In this document: positions 8,681 through 16,920 of the stretch, piece by piece
How the letters are laid out: every line of letters begins with the position of its first letter
Position numbering within the stretch: position 1 is the first letter of the stretch
From: a bacterium
GTDB taxonomy: Bacteria; SZUA-182; DTGQ01
Reading direction: 5' to 3'
DNA: 64,000 nt
Assembly: GCA_040755755.1 (NCBI GenBank)
Contig: JBFLZW010000033.1
Coordinates: 1-64,000, forward strand
Notes under the pieces: model-generated
The model's database searches: none
Told to the model about the DNA's origin: nothing
What the model saw: the letters and a program-made list of their open reading frames with translations, nothing else
Position numbers and translations under genes: made by a program

Positions 8681-10933
8681 TTAAAATTTCGTTGCCAGCA
8701 TTCCGAAAACGGTTCTGCCGGGTGCTTTTGAATATTGATAATATTCTTCGTCAAAAATATTGTTCACGGAAACCGAGGCATTATAGTTCTTCAGGAAATC
8801 GACTCCAAGTTTTACATCGGTGACAAAATTAACCTTATCCATTGCTCCATATACATTCCAATTTTTGGTAGTATGCTCATTGGTCCCATAGATCCTGGAA
8901 ACATAGCGGGTATTAAGAGAAGCTGAAAAGGGCGATAGACGAAAATCCAAACCAGCGTTAAACATCTGATCCGGGACATACCGGGGGCTCTTGCCCACAA
9001 TTTTCGGATATTCCTTGTTCTCCGTTATTTCCGCATCTATATAGGTGTAATTGAGGAACCCCTTGAGATAGTCAGTAAGCTTCTGACATAATTCAAACTC
9101 TACACCCCGTGTTTCAGTTTTGCCGAAATTGTCCCGTTGAGCAAACTTGACGTTGTTAGGATCTTTCCATGTCCGGGAATCGATATAATCGGTGCTGTAG
9201 TTTTCAAAATAGGTAAGATTCATTATAGTATGATCGCTAAAAATCCGCTGCTCTACCCCCAGTTCCCAGGACCAGGTAATTTCAGGATCCAGGTCAGGAT
9301 TGGGTAAATAGGTTGTATCGGCCATTGTCAAGGGCTGATAAAGCTCAAAAAAATTCGGCACCCTGAAGGCTTTCCCAGCGGAGAGCTTAAGTGTGGTGTC
9401 CTGAAGTGCCTGGTAAACGACCGCCAGCTTCGGGCTGAAGGCATCCTGGTCGTCAGCTTTCAAATGCGTTTTCTCTTTAGCGGTCTTTCTGGTGGCTTCA
9501 GAGCTCCACTGGTCGTATCGGCTCGCCAGGTACAGATCCACCTTATCAAAAAGATTGACATCACCTTGAAGATAGAGTCCATATCTTTTACTCTCGGGAC
9601 ATATTGTTTCGGTCATCGTGGTTATTGAGTCAAGATATCTCCAGTTTTCCGCCGCATACTTTTTGAAATCACCCTTATCATAGCGGTAGTTGATTCCCCC
9701 CGTAAGGAGGATATTTTTTAAAACCCGGTAGTTTGTCTGCACTTCACCCTGCCAGATTTTACTGGGTGATTCAGAAAAACTGCCTGGCCCGCCATTTTCC
9801 GTGGCCGTGGAGGATGGATAGATAACCTTTTCGTAATTATAGTCTGTCAACCCGAGGCTCAGTTTAAGATCCAGATCTGGAGTAAATTTATAAGCATATT
9901 CTGTACTATAGATGCCGGTGCCCTTTGCTCCGTTAAAATTGAGATAACTTGCCGAAGTGAGATTAAGATAAACTGGTGCCCCATTTTCTTCAAAGGAGAC
10001 CAGCCCCGATCGGACCTCCTTCCCATTTTTGTCCCGCAAATAAGATGCGGACTTACATGGTTCAACTTCATATTCACTGAAGAGCAGGTTCAATTTTAAA
10101 TCAGATGCATCGGAGATATCCCATCCAAGATTGAGGGTGAAGGTATTTTCATCCCAATGAGATTCACCCTTATGCCCAACTTCATAGGCATATGCGGTGG
10201 ATTCATATTGGCGCACTTTTCGGGCACCGGTAACGGCTGTTGCTGTAGATGGATCAGCCGGCGGTTTGGCAGGTTTGGCAACATAGTAGTCCGTTACATA
10301 ATTATTCGTCTTTTTCTTATCAAAGGCAAAAAAGATATTGAGATTATCGTTCAGGCGATTTGCTCCACTCAGGTGGACCTTATAGGTTTGATTGTCCCCA
10401 TATCCAGTTTTAGCCGTCACTTCGAGTTTATCGGGACACTTGGTGATGATATTGACAACTCCTCCTACCGCATCTCCTCCATAAACGGCAGAAAATGGAC
10501 CTCGCACAACTTCAATACGATCAACTACATCAACCGGGATAGCTGTCCAGTGAACCAGGGCGAGTGAATAGAGGCTGGGACTGATCGGCTGGCCATTAAC
10601 CATGATCAAAGTTCTCATATGACCATGAAAGCCCCGTAAATTGACCACCGGCCAGGGAGTTGCGATTCCCTTGCCTTCATAGGAATAAACCCCTGGTATA
10701 GATTCCAGGACCTCGTTCAGATTGACATAATTTTCCCTCAGTAGATCTTCCTTTTTGATGACACTTACACTTGCCGGAGCCAGGGTAACGCTTTTTTCGG
10801 TCTTGGTAGCAGTAATTGATATCGGTTCCAGTTCTATCACCTTCTTTTGCTCCTGTGCCACAGTCAAGGAAATGTTAGAGAGCAATATAGCAATAATCCC
10901 AAAAAATAAGAACGATCTTTTCGTACGTTTCAT
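8681..10933 (-). CDS. TonB-dependent outer-membrane receptor 1
   Basis: A 750-residue receptor with a signal peptide (about residues 1-27). A TonB-box-like segment (ISITATKTEKSV) leads into the plug domain (VNLNEVLESIPGV, NLRGFHGHMRT, IEVVRGPFSAVYGGDAVGGVVNIIT), then a beta-barrel ends in an aromatic residue (ATKF). Such receptors import metal chelates and cobalamin with TonB energy. ATG 10933 was preferred to the GTG just before it. Upstream neighbours are an exporter and a peptide-modifying enzyme; downstream neighbours are a binding protein, permease and ATPase. That fits re-uptake of a secreted modified peptide. Confidence 0.9.
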   Translation of the reverse strand: MKRTKRSFLFFGIIAILLSNISLTVAQEQKKVIELEPISITATKTEKSVTLAPASVSVIKKEDLLRENYVNLNEVLESIPGVYSYEGKGIATPWPVVNLRGFHGHMRTLIMVNGQPISPSLYSLALVHWTAIPVDVVDRIEVVRGPFSAVYGGDAVGGVVNIITKCPDKLEVTAKTGYGDNQTYKVHLSGANRLNDNLNIFFAFDKKKTNNYVTDYYVAKPAKPPADPSTATAVTGARKVRQYESTAYAYEVGHKGESHWDENTFTLNLGWDISDASDLKLNLLFSEYEVEPCKSASYLRDKNGKEVRSGLVSFEENGAPVYLNLTSASYLNFNGAKGTGIYSTEYAYKFTPDLDLKLSLGLTDYNYEKVIYPSSTATENGGPGSFSESPSKIWQGEVQTNYRVLKNILLTGGINYRYDKGDFKKYAAENWRYLDSITTMTETICPESKRYGLYLQGDVNLFDKVDLYLASRYDQWSSEATRKTAKEKTHLKADDQDAFSPKLAVVYQALQDTTLKLSAGKAFRVPNFFELYQPLTMADTTYLPNPDLDPEITWSWELGVEQRIFSDHTIMNLTYFENYSTDYIDSRTWKDPNNVKFAQRDNFGKTETRGVEFELCQKLTDYLKGFLNYTYIDAEITENKEYPKIVGKSPRYVPDQMFNAGLDFRLSPFSASLNTRYVSRIYGTNEHTTKNWNVYGAMDKVNFVTDVKLGVDFLKNYNASVSVNNIFDEEYYQYSKAPGRTVFGMLATKF

Positions 10934-10978
10934 CACGATTAATCTCCCTCTCTTTTCTGGCCAAACTAATGTTTTATC

Positions 10979-11321
10979 TCATACCCTATCTCTGTCAATA
11001 ACCCTATTCTCAAAGCCTGCCTGCCGCATCAAACCTGCACAACTGGTATTGGAGATAGAGCAACACTGTAATTCTTTCCTTCTTTGGGACCGATAATCCC
11101 CTGATCTTACCTTCGGGTGATACGCTTTCAGCTAAATCAACAAGGTCATAACCATTACCTGTGCCGATGTCAAGGATACTCATCCCGGATTTGAGTTGAA
11201 GAAAGGAAATGATCTTACGAACCGTATGGCGAAAGGCGGCTCCCGCAGCATCCAAAAGCTCTGGGTAATCGGTGTCTTTTGTCTCATAGAGCGACTCCGC
11301 CGGTTTATCGTGCTCATTCAT
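10979..11321 (-). pseudogene. Remnant of a SAM-dependent methyltransferase
   Basis: The open frame from ATG 11321 (to about 11010, 103 residues) carries a complete motif I, LDIGTGNGYDL near residue 50, then loses homology after SPEGKIRG. In another frame just downstream the sequence GLMRQAGFENRVIDRDRV ends at a stop near 10979 and looks like a methyltransferase C-terminus. This suggests an internal deletion with a frameshift. The start has GGAG nine bases upstream, so a short peptide may still be made. Confidence 0.55.
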
Positions 11322-11326
11322 GATCT

Positions 11327-12619
11327 CTATCTCCTCATTTCTAGTGCACCAATAATTACTGGTGATAGAGAAGCCGAAAAACCCCGCTTATTGACGAAAA
11401 TGAGCCACAATATCCCACTAAGAAAAAGAAATCCGCCGGTTATGAAGGCAAGTTGCTGGGGAGACACAATGCTTAAACTCCAACTGCAAGCCATCATGGC
11501 TAAGCTCATCGTTGTATAGGTGAATACCTTATCGACTGAAAAGATCCTTCCTCGGAAATGATCATCCACTAAATACATGATGAGGGCGTCATAAAAAGTC
11601 AGAAAGAATGCTCTTGAAAAATAAGCAATGGTCAGAATAAAAAGTGATAAAAAGAGAATATTGATGTGACTGAAAGCCATGATAAACACTCCCTCAACCA
11701 GCACTGCCAAGCCAATCAGAATGAAATAGTTAGGATTTATTAACCTCTCAGAGATTTTTTTGGCCATGATCCCACCGACAAAGATACCGATCCCAAAACT
11801 CGCATAGAATGCACTGATTCCTGAATCTCCGGCCTGAAAAACCTTTGCTCCGAAAACGCCCAGCAGCATATACAGAGCACCGGAGCCGATAAATCTTGTG
11901 ACATTGAACAGGAGAAGGGAATGCACTCTCGGATTATTTTTCAGGTAAGATATCCCCCTCTTCACATCCTCCCAGTAATTGAGGACAAGCTCACTCAATT
12001 TGCGGCAGTGGCTGGATAAAACAACCCTCTGGCCATCCTGTATGCCCAGGAGTAGCGATCCTGAAACAATGAAGGTCAAAGAGTCGAATAGAAATGAAAT
12101 ATTCCTGCCATTGATTTTCAGGAAATAGGCTGCTGAAATGGAACCACACGCAAGGCAAAATCCACTGGTCAGCGTAAACAGGGAATTAGCGCTGATCAGG
12201 TTATCCTGACTAATGACAGAGCTGACCAGAAGCAGCCGGGAAGCGGAATAAAATATGCTTATCACCGAAATAAGCGCGGTTAAGGTATAAACAAGCCATA
12301 TCCTGTTGGCTGTATGGATGGCAAGAAAACCCAGGGTTAACAAGGCACGGGTAAAATCAGCGCCGATCATTAATTTTCGGGTATCATATCTGTCGATGAG
12401 TAAACCGGCCATAGGAGTTACAAATAGAAGAGGAACGACTCCCAGTAAAAGTATTACTGCCATCTCTATGCCGGTACCTGTCAGGCTGATCACCAGGGCA
12501 AGGACACTGACCTCCCGGAAGCAATCCCCTATGGAACTGCATAGCATTCCAAGCCACAAAGCGCGCAATGGCTTATTTGTCCTCAGAAGATTACCATAGC
12601 TCATAAAATTAACATGCAT
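11327..12619 (-). CDS. MFS exporter (EntS-like, MFS_3 type)
   Basis: A 430-residue polytopic membrane protein with the MFS loop pattern (LLIDRYDTRKLMIGADFTRA near residue 75). It resembles the single-chain exporters that secrete siderophores such as enterobactin. The start at 12619 overlaps the radical SAM gene by 11 bases, so the two are translationally linked; ATG 12604 is an alternative. Its place directly after the peptide-modifying enzyme and before a TonB receptor suggests it exports the finished peptide. That role is inference. Confidence 0.8.
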   Translation of the reverse strand: MHVNFMSYGNLLRTNKPLRALWLGMLCSSIGDCFREVSVLALVISLTGTGIEMAVILLLGVVPLLFVTPMAGLLIDRYDTRKLMIGADFTRALLTLGFLAIHTANRIWLVYTLTALISVISIFYSASRLLLVSSVISQDNLISANSLFTLTSGFCLACGSISAAYFLKINGRNISFLFDSLTFIVSGSLLLGIQDGQRVVLSSHCRKLSELVLNYWEDVKRGISYLKNNPRVHSLLLFNVTRFIGSGALYMLLGVFGAKVFQAGDSGISAFYASFGIGIFVGGIMAKKISERLINPNYFILIGLAVLVEGVFIMAFSHINILFLSLFILTIAYFSRAFFLTFYDALIMYLVDDHFRGRIFSVDKVFTYTTMSLAMMACSWSLSIVSPQQLAFITGGFLFLSGILWLIFVNKRGFSASLSPVIIGALEMRR

Positions 12620-14006
12620 GAACAGCGGGGCATTCTGCGGGTCTTTCTCTGAGGTCAATGCTCTTGAATTTGAACCAGGCATGGGCCGGGCATACGGATA
12701 TGCAATAATCCCTCTGAGAACAGCGCGCGCACTCTTCACAGATGTCGAAAACAGTTCTCCATTCCTGCATAACGGGTGAGAACCGCCATATTTCTCCTAT
12801 ATCGCCCTGACGCACGTTTCCGGCACAAAAATCTGGTACAACCAGGGCACAGGGGTACACATATCCAAATGAATCGATATGAAGAAAACATGTTCCGGCC
12901 CGACAGGTAAGAGGCAGGTCGCAGGGGATTTCGCTGTTCTCTCCCATTGAATACTCTGGAGATATACCGATAATCTTTGTCCCTGCAATCTCATCCATTA
13001 TCATATCCATGATATAACGCTTATGGGAAATTTTGTGGGCGATATATTTCATCTCGTCGATACTCAGGTTGATCCCGTTTCGAGCGGCTGCGCCAACGGC
13101 AACAGAAGGGGTAATTCTGATAAAATCAGTATTCAAAGTATAAGCTAAATCAATCACTTCTTCAATATCCTCAAAGTTATTCAGCACTTCGGATTCTTTC
13201 CAAATCACCATATTGATGCCGCAATGCATATTCAGTGATTTTGCCTTGGCGAGTGCTTCTTTTATCAATCTTACCGGATTGATACCCGAAGGAATACCAC
13301 GAAAGTAGCGGTCAACCGCCGCGGAGGAAGAGCTTAGAGAGAATTGAATCGTATTAATGCCGGATTCCTTGAAGAGCCCAGCATTTTTCACAAAATTTGT
13401 CCCATTGGTATCCAAAGCGATGAGAGGTTGTTCTGCGGAGCAATGAGCAGTATATCGGGTGATAAAGCCGGCTATGGCAGCGGTTTTTTCAGGAGTCAGC
13501 CCCGGTTCTCCACCCACAAGGTACCAACTGAGGTTTCCCATATTGATCAAAGGCTTGAGGACCTTGTCTGCGATATCTTCCGTGCTCATTTCAGGCTGTA
13601 GAGGTCTGGACTCGTAATCGGCACAACACCATTTACAGCTAAAATTACATACCTTATTGACATCTAAAGAAACACTTGGAGGGGTAATAATGCCTTCTCC
13701 ATATTTTTCCGCATTGGATAAAACAATATCAGTATCAAAAAAACATCTGAGGGGGAGTTTTTGCTGAAAAACCTGATTGATAAACGGATCATCCGTTTTT
13801 ATTGGAGGAAGGGGATCGAGCCCAGGAGACCTGATAGCGGATTCCAGGAGAGGGTAGTTTCTCACATCATCTTGAGATATCTTTCTGATCTGTTTTATCA
13901 GGTTCAGATATTTCGATAATTCCTCACTGTTGATGTTCCAAATCCCCATACCTCCCAGGGTGTCAAAAACATTGTAAGTTCCATCTTTCAGTTTGATAAT
14001 CATCAT
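12609..14006 (-). CDS. Radical SAM/SPASM peptide-modifying enzyme
   Basis: A 465-residue enzyme. The radical SAM cluster motif CxxxCxxC is at C120, C124 and C127 (CNFSCKWC), followed by YLVGGEPGL. The C-terminus has a SPASM-type cysteine set (C-RAGTCFLHIDSFGYVYPC, then ICEECARCSQRDYCISVC) that holds auxiliary Fe-S clusters. Such enzymes install carbon-carbon or thioether links on ribosomal peptides. The start at the ATG pair 14006/14003 follows AAAGGTG. A 19-codon gene with a very strong ribosome-binding site lies 232 bases upstream and is the obvious substrate candidate. From memory, TIGRFAM models name a CbpA peptide / CbpB radical SAM ('cobopeptide') pair; membership was not checked. Confidence 0.88.
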   Translation of the reverse strand: MMIIKLKDGTYNVFDTLGGMGIWNINSEELSKYLNLIKQIRKISQDDVRNYPLLESAIRSPGLDPLPPIKTDDPFINQVFQQKLPLRCFFDTDIVLSNAEKYGEGIITPPSVSLDVNKVCNFSCKWCCADYESRPLQPEMSTEDIADKVLKPLINMGNLSWYLVGGEPGLTPEKTAAIAGFITRYTAHCSAEQPLIALDTNGTNFVKNAGLFKESGINTIQFSLSSSSAAVDRYFRGIPSGINPVRLIKEALAKAKSLNMHCGINMVIWKESEVLNNFEDIEEVIDLAYTLNTDFIRITPSVAVGAAARNGINLSIDEMKYIAHKISHKRYIMDMIMDEIAGTKIIGISPEYSMGENSEIPCDLPLTCRAGTCFLHIDSFGYVYPCALVVPDFCAGNVRQGDIGEIWRFSPVMQEWRTVFDICEECARCSQRDYCISVCPAHAWFKFKSIDLRERPAECPAVHAC

Positions 14007-14188
14007 AGTGTCACCTTTAAAAACTTGAGGAACTGCCTGGAAAAATCAAATCTTCTCGCGGGCAGTTCTCGTACTTGCGAAAGACCATGGACAATGGTAT
14101 TATTTCAATATAAAGTTGAATATCATTATCCGGACATGGTCGCTCATCGAGAAACCTATCAGGATGAAAAGAGACCGGAAGAGAGGGT

Positions 14189-14224
14189 TAAGTAGTTGAT
14201 CCGTCAGATCCTAATAACTACTTA
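14189..14224 (-). promoter_or_regulatory. Hairpin just after the peptide gene
   Basis: TAAGTAGTT (14189-14197) pairs with 14216-14224, and an inner GATC/GATC pair extends the stem. It lies 14 bases after the stop codon of the 19-codon gene, before the radical SAM gene. There is no T-run, so it is more likely an mRNA-stability or processing hairpin than a full terminator. Such an element would let the peptide be made in excess over its enzyme. Confidence 0.5.
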
Positions 14225-14238
14225 TCCTAACTTACTCC

Positions 14239-14298
14239 TTAATGGGGTTCACAGGGTGGTGCTCCCTTTTTGCGATTCGGCTTCCGAACGCAAGTCAT
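14239..14298 (-). CDS. 19-residue precursor peptide candidate
   Basis: A tiny gene encoding MTCVRKPNRKKGAPPCEPH. The ribosome-binding site (AAAGGAGGTGAT, 14303-14314) is nearly a full complement of the 16S 3' end, and GGAGG is spaced eight bases from the ATG; it is among the strongest in the window. It lies between a SAM methyltransferase (45 bases upstream) and a radical SAM/SPASM enzyme, on the same strand. The peptide has two cysteines, a basic centre (KPNRKK) and a C-terminal PPCEPH, with Cys, Glu and His as possible metal ligands. It fits a short RiPP precursor like PqqA in size. A family recalled as CbpA is the closest match I can name, from memory. Confidence 0.72.
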   Translation of the reverse strand: MTCVRKPNRKKGAPPCEPH

Positions 14299-14343
14299 AG
14301 GTATCACCTCCTTTCTGAATGGGACCCTCTCTTCCGGTTATTC

Positions 14344-15171
14344 TCATGGATAAATCGTTATGATATGGGTACTGAGCTCACGGGGGAGAATAACTTCGCC
14401 ATTATCATGGACAAATCCCCCTTTTGCCTCAAGGCATTCTTTAATCCGGCTGAGCTGTTCTGGCGTAAGCGCCATGCTCTGGGTCCAGAGGTTCAGCCAC
14501 GCGGCCAGGCTTGGATAGTGATAGATTTGTCTGCCGTTCAACTTTTCATATGAAAAGGATGTCGTTATATTTCGTAACACGTCGAGAATAAGATCGGGAG
14601 ATGGATCCGATGCCGGTGTTGACGGGTTGAGCACCCTGGCGATATCATTGAGCATCGGTTGTTCATCATGTAAAGTAACCAGGAGCACTTCCTGCCGGGC
14701 ATGATGAATCATTTTTCTGAGAGCAGCTTCCAGATGATAAAATACATACAGGACTCCTGCGGCAAACACCACATCATGCGGTTCGATTACAGCCTCTTCC
14801 CAGGAATGGTTAACGATTCTGAGATTATCAAAGTGAGCAGTTTTGCTGCGGAGCACATTCACTGCGGCTGGGGAGGGTTCCACAGCCGTCAGCCAGCCAA
14901 CATGGGTGATCAGGGCTAAGGTGAATATACCAGGCCCCGGACCTATTTCAATCAGAGTGTCCCCTTTGGGTATTTCCTTCAGAATCCGCTCAAGTACCTC
15001 TTGATAATGAGGCCCCGATGTCCGGTTTTGGAAATAGTTTTCCGAAAATTGTTCCCAGTATTTTTCATCCGCACCGGTTATTAGCCGCCGATAAGAGACC
15101 GACCGATCGAGAGCCTGCTGCCAGCGGACGAGAGCTTTATTTTGACTGCCTGTTTTGAGATGTTTTTTCAT
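14344..15171 (-). CDS. SAM-dependent methyltransferase
   Basis: A 275-residue class I methyltransferase with motif I IEIGPGPG near residue 73, an acidic end of strand 2 (AVEPSPAAV) and motif IV-like DVVFAAGVLYVF. It is the first gene of the minus-strand operon: GAGGGG precedes ATG 15171, and the leader holds a promoter and a conserved hairpin. The precursor gene follows after 45 bases, so methylation of the peptide or of a cofactor is plausible but unproven. Confidence 0.8.
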   Translation of the reverse strand: MKKHLKTGSQNKALVRWQQALDRSVSYRRLITGADEKYWEQFSENYFQNRTSGPHYQEVLERILKEIPKGDTLIEIGPGPGIFTLALITHVGWLTAVEPSPAAVNVLRSKTAHFDNLRIVNHSWEEAVIEPHDVVFAAGVLYVFYHLEAALRKMIHHARQEVLLVTLHDEQPMLNDIARVLNPSTPASDPSPDLILDVLRNITTSFSYEKLNGRQIYHYPSLAAWLNLWTQSMALTPEQLSRIKECLEAKGGFVHDNGEVILPRELSTHIITIYP

Positions 15172-15209
15172 TACCCCTCGGTATTAATAAATAATGCAAG
15201 CCCTGAAAA

Positions 15210-15268
15210 ATAAAAAAGCCATGAAGGTTATTCCGGATTTCAATCCGGAAAAAGCCTTCATGGCTTTT
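15210..15268 (-). promoter_or_regulatory. Leader hairpin E1 (conserved attenuator-like)
   Basis: In the minus-strand transcript the 5' arm GCCATGAAGGCTT (complement of 15252-15264) pairs with a 3' arm ending in CATGGC and a run of six T. An inner stem (TTCCGGAT / ATCCGGAA) completes the structure. It lies about 40 bases before the methyltransferase start, pointing toward it. It is one of five copies, all upstream of first genes. Confidence 0.8.
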
Positions 15269-15346
15269 CTCTTTCTCGAAATTCTCTTCTCTTAAGGAGA
15301 AGGGAAACCTTTTTCTCTATTTTAATGATTTTATCAATTCAGGAAA

Positions 15347-15376
15347 CTTATATCAATTATTGTACGCCCTTGTCAA
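15347..15376 (-). promoter_or_regulatory. Promoter of the peptide/receptor operon
   Basis: TTGACA (15376-15371) followed, after 17-18 bases, by ATATAA/TATAAG. The -35 box sits in the palindrome CTTGTCAAG, and the plus-strand block CTTGTCAAGAAAATTT also occurs at the promoter of the 36.6 kb receptor operon. This suggests a shared operator. Confidence 0.65.
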
Positions 15377-15426
15377 GAAAATTTTTTCCTCCAAATTCAC
15401 CTCGGACCTTGGGGGAAATAATTTGC

Positions 15427-15456
15427 TTGACAAGATTAGCTTCTCTCTGATATTTA
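15427..15456 (+). promoter_or_regulatory. Promoter of the fmdE leader
   Basis: TTGACA, an 18-base spacer and TATTTA. The -35 lies in CTTGACAAG and faces the divergent promoter at 15376. The 24-base stretches flanking the two -35 boxes are inverted copies with only three mismatches, so the same factor may bind both. Confidence 0.6.
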
Positions 15457-15460
15457 GTAG

Positions 15461-15494
15461 TTAGTATAAAAGATCGTTTAGTATAAAAGATCGT
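15461..15494 (+). repeat. Tandem 17-bp direct repeat in fmdE leader
   Basis: TTAGTATAAAAGATCGT occurs twice head to tail, directly after the -10 box and so at the expected transcript start. It may be an operator, a duplicated start region or an RNA element. Confidence 0.75.
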
Positions 15495-15570
15495 TTCACG
15501 AAGAAGCAGAGCGGTTACAAAAAGAGAGATGTCTTCCCTTAATGCAGGGAAGAAGGCAATAAAAAAATTT

Positions 15571-15627
15571 GAGCCATGAAGGCTTTCTTCGGATGGAATA
15601 TCCGAAAGCTTTCATGGTTTTTTTTTG
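15571..15627 (+). promoter_or_regulatory. Leader hairpin E2 (conserved attenuator-like)
   Basis: 5' arm GCCATGAAGGCTT at 15573-15585, inner stem TTCGGAT / ATCCGAA, 3' arm TTTCATGG and a run of nine or more T. It lies about 105 bases before the FmdE-like gene. The inner stem differs from the other copies but stays complementary. Confidence 0.8.
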
Positions 15628-15731
15628 GCAGGCATCTGGAATTATCAGAGCATCCCTGAACAGTTGGATGCTGATGAAAGATGGCGCGGTACGTTATCTT
15701 GTAACTTTTCAGGAAAGGAGAAAAGTTGATC

Positions 15732-16478
15732 ATGTATAGCTACGGTATTGATCTGGCAGGTATTCCCAAGGTAATGCAAAATCCTCGTCAGCAGATTCAG
15801 GAAATGATCGACAAGCAGGATATCAGGGGGTTAATGGAAAGAGCAGCCGAGTTTCACGGGCATCTGTGCAGTTGTGTTACCCTGGGCATTCTAGCCGGTT
15901 GCCTCGCCGTCCGGAAATTGGGAGAGGAGACAACCGATGGTATGGAGACGGTCACGTGCATTGTTGAGTGTCACAACTGCTTCAGTGACGGCATTCAGAT
16001 TACCACCGGCTGCACCTTTGGCAACAATGCACTGATTTTTCGAGATCTTGGGAAAAATGCAGCTACTCTGATCAGACGGGGAGGCAAGGCTTTTCGGGTC
16101 TGTGTTCATCCCAAAGCCAGGGATAAAATATATACCCTTCAGGAGAAGATCAATCCCGGGGCGAGAGGGTTGTTTGACAAAGTGGTTGCCCGAAGAAACG
16201 GGAGCGCTGAAGAAAGAGAGCTTCTCAAGATGCTGTTTCTGAGAAGCTCCTATGATCTTTTGGCCATACCTCATGAAGAGCTTATAACTATTCAGGAAGT
16301 CCGGGTAAGCTCCGAAAAATATGCTCCCATATTCAACAGCCATATCTGTAGCCTGTGCGGAGAGAAAATCATGGAACCACGGGTCCGGGTCCGGGGGGGA
16401 GAAATTATGTGCATCTCCTGTGCTCAGGACAGCTTTTTCCAACTGGATGGAGCAGGGATCAATCAGAGAACATGCTAA
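15732..16478 (+). CDS. FmdE-family protein with C-terminal zinc ribbon
   Basis: A 248-residue soluble protein. The FmdE domain shows FHGHLCSC (H42, H44, C46, C48), ECHNCFSDGIQ and TGCTFGN. The C-terminus has a four-cysteine ribbon (CSLCGEKI, then CISC near residue 220). FmdE proteins are named after a subunit of molybdenum formylmethanofuran dehydrogenase, but many stand alone beside metal transporters. A metal-sensing, -handling or chaperone role fits better here, as no formylmethanofuran dehydrogenase genes are present. AAAGGAG precedes both ATG 15732 and a possible TTG start at 15726. Confidence 0.82.
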   Translation: MYSYGIDLAGIPKVMQNPRQQIQEMIDKQDIRGLMERAAEFHGHLCSCVTLGILAGCLAVRKLGEETTDGMETVTCIVECHNCFSDGIQITTGCTFGNNALIFRDLGKNAATLIRRGGKAFRVCVHPKARDKIYTLQEKINPGARGLFDKVVARRNGSAEERELLKMLFLRSSYDLLAIPHEELITIQEVRVSSEKYAPIFNSHICSLCGEKIMEPRVRVRGGEIMCISCAQDSFFQLDGAGINQRTC

Positions 16479-16546
16479 AGATCGCTCTTACAGGACTGAT
16501 ATGCTATTGATGTTACAATGATAATTATTCCATCGGCCATCACGAT

Positions 16547-16637
16547 TCCACCATCGTGGTGGGATTCATTATTTTCCCCTTATGTACGGGCCACATCCAG
16601 CCATAGGGATGTGGCCCGGCCGCAGGCAGCTTTTTTA
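16547..16637 (+). terminator. Terminator region after the FmdE-like gene
   Basis: Two hairpins in series. GATTCCACCA pairs with TGGTGGGATTC (about 16547-16568). CGGGCCACATCC (16587-16598) pairs with GGATGTGGCCCG (16607-16618), and a T-run follows at about 16632. The second is a strong intrinsic-terminator candidate that would separate fmdE from the ECF operon. Confidence 0.65.
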
Positions 16638-16840
16638 TTTTTTATTGTTGATTGTGGATATATTTGGCGATCGAAAAATTTTAGTGGGGAAAATTAAAAA
16701 AATCTCACTACTCAACCATAAGATTATCCTGGAGAAAACAGAATAACTATCAAAGTTCCCGAAAGAATGGAACATTTTCAGATTAGAGATATTTTCCAAA
16801 GTACGGTTATCCATCACCCGAAAAAGAAGTCAGAAGCATC
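16638..16840 (+). other. Leader/intergenic region before the ECF operon
   Basis: An A/T-rich stretch with a small hairpin (GTTCC...GGAAC near 16755-16773). Unlike the other four leaders, no TTGACA promoter was found here. The operon may use a weaker promoter or read-through. Confidence 0.35.
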
Positions 16841-16897
16841 AAAGCCATGAAGGCTTATCTTCCGGTTAGAAAACCGGCTCCCTTCATGGCTTTTTTG
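16841..16897 (+). promoter_or_regulatory. Leader hairpin E3 (conserved attenuator-like)
   Basis: 5' arm GCCATGAAGGCTT at 16844-16856, inner stem CCGGTT / AACCGG, 3' arm CCTTCATGGC and six T. It ends only about 24 bases before the start codon of the ECF S component, so the ribosome-binding site GGAGG lies directly after the T-run. Confidence 0.8.
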
Positions 16898-16920
16898 TTC
16901 CTCAATATCTGGAGGCGAAT

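Larger units (their letters stand above)
14174..14338. repeat. 14-bp inverted repeat bracketing the peptide gene
   Basis: ACCGGAAGAGAGGG at 14174-14187 is the exact reverse complement of 14325-14338. The pair encloses the 19-codon gene and its ribosome-binding site. In the minus-strand transcript the two arms could pair and isolate the peptide cistron in an RNA loop. Confidence 0.6.

Noticed and set aside
15573-15660. Short frames beginning MKAF/MKAY inside the conserved leader hairpins
   Set aside because: GCCATGAAGGCTT contains an ATG and the frame is open in four copies, but E5 stops after four codons, no ribosome-binding site precedes any of them, and the variable part conserves base pairing and not amino acids.
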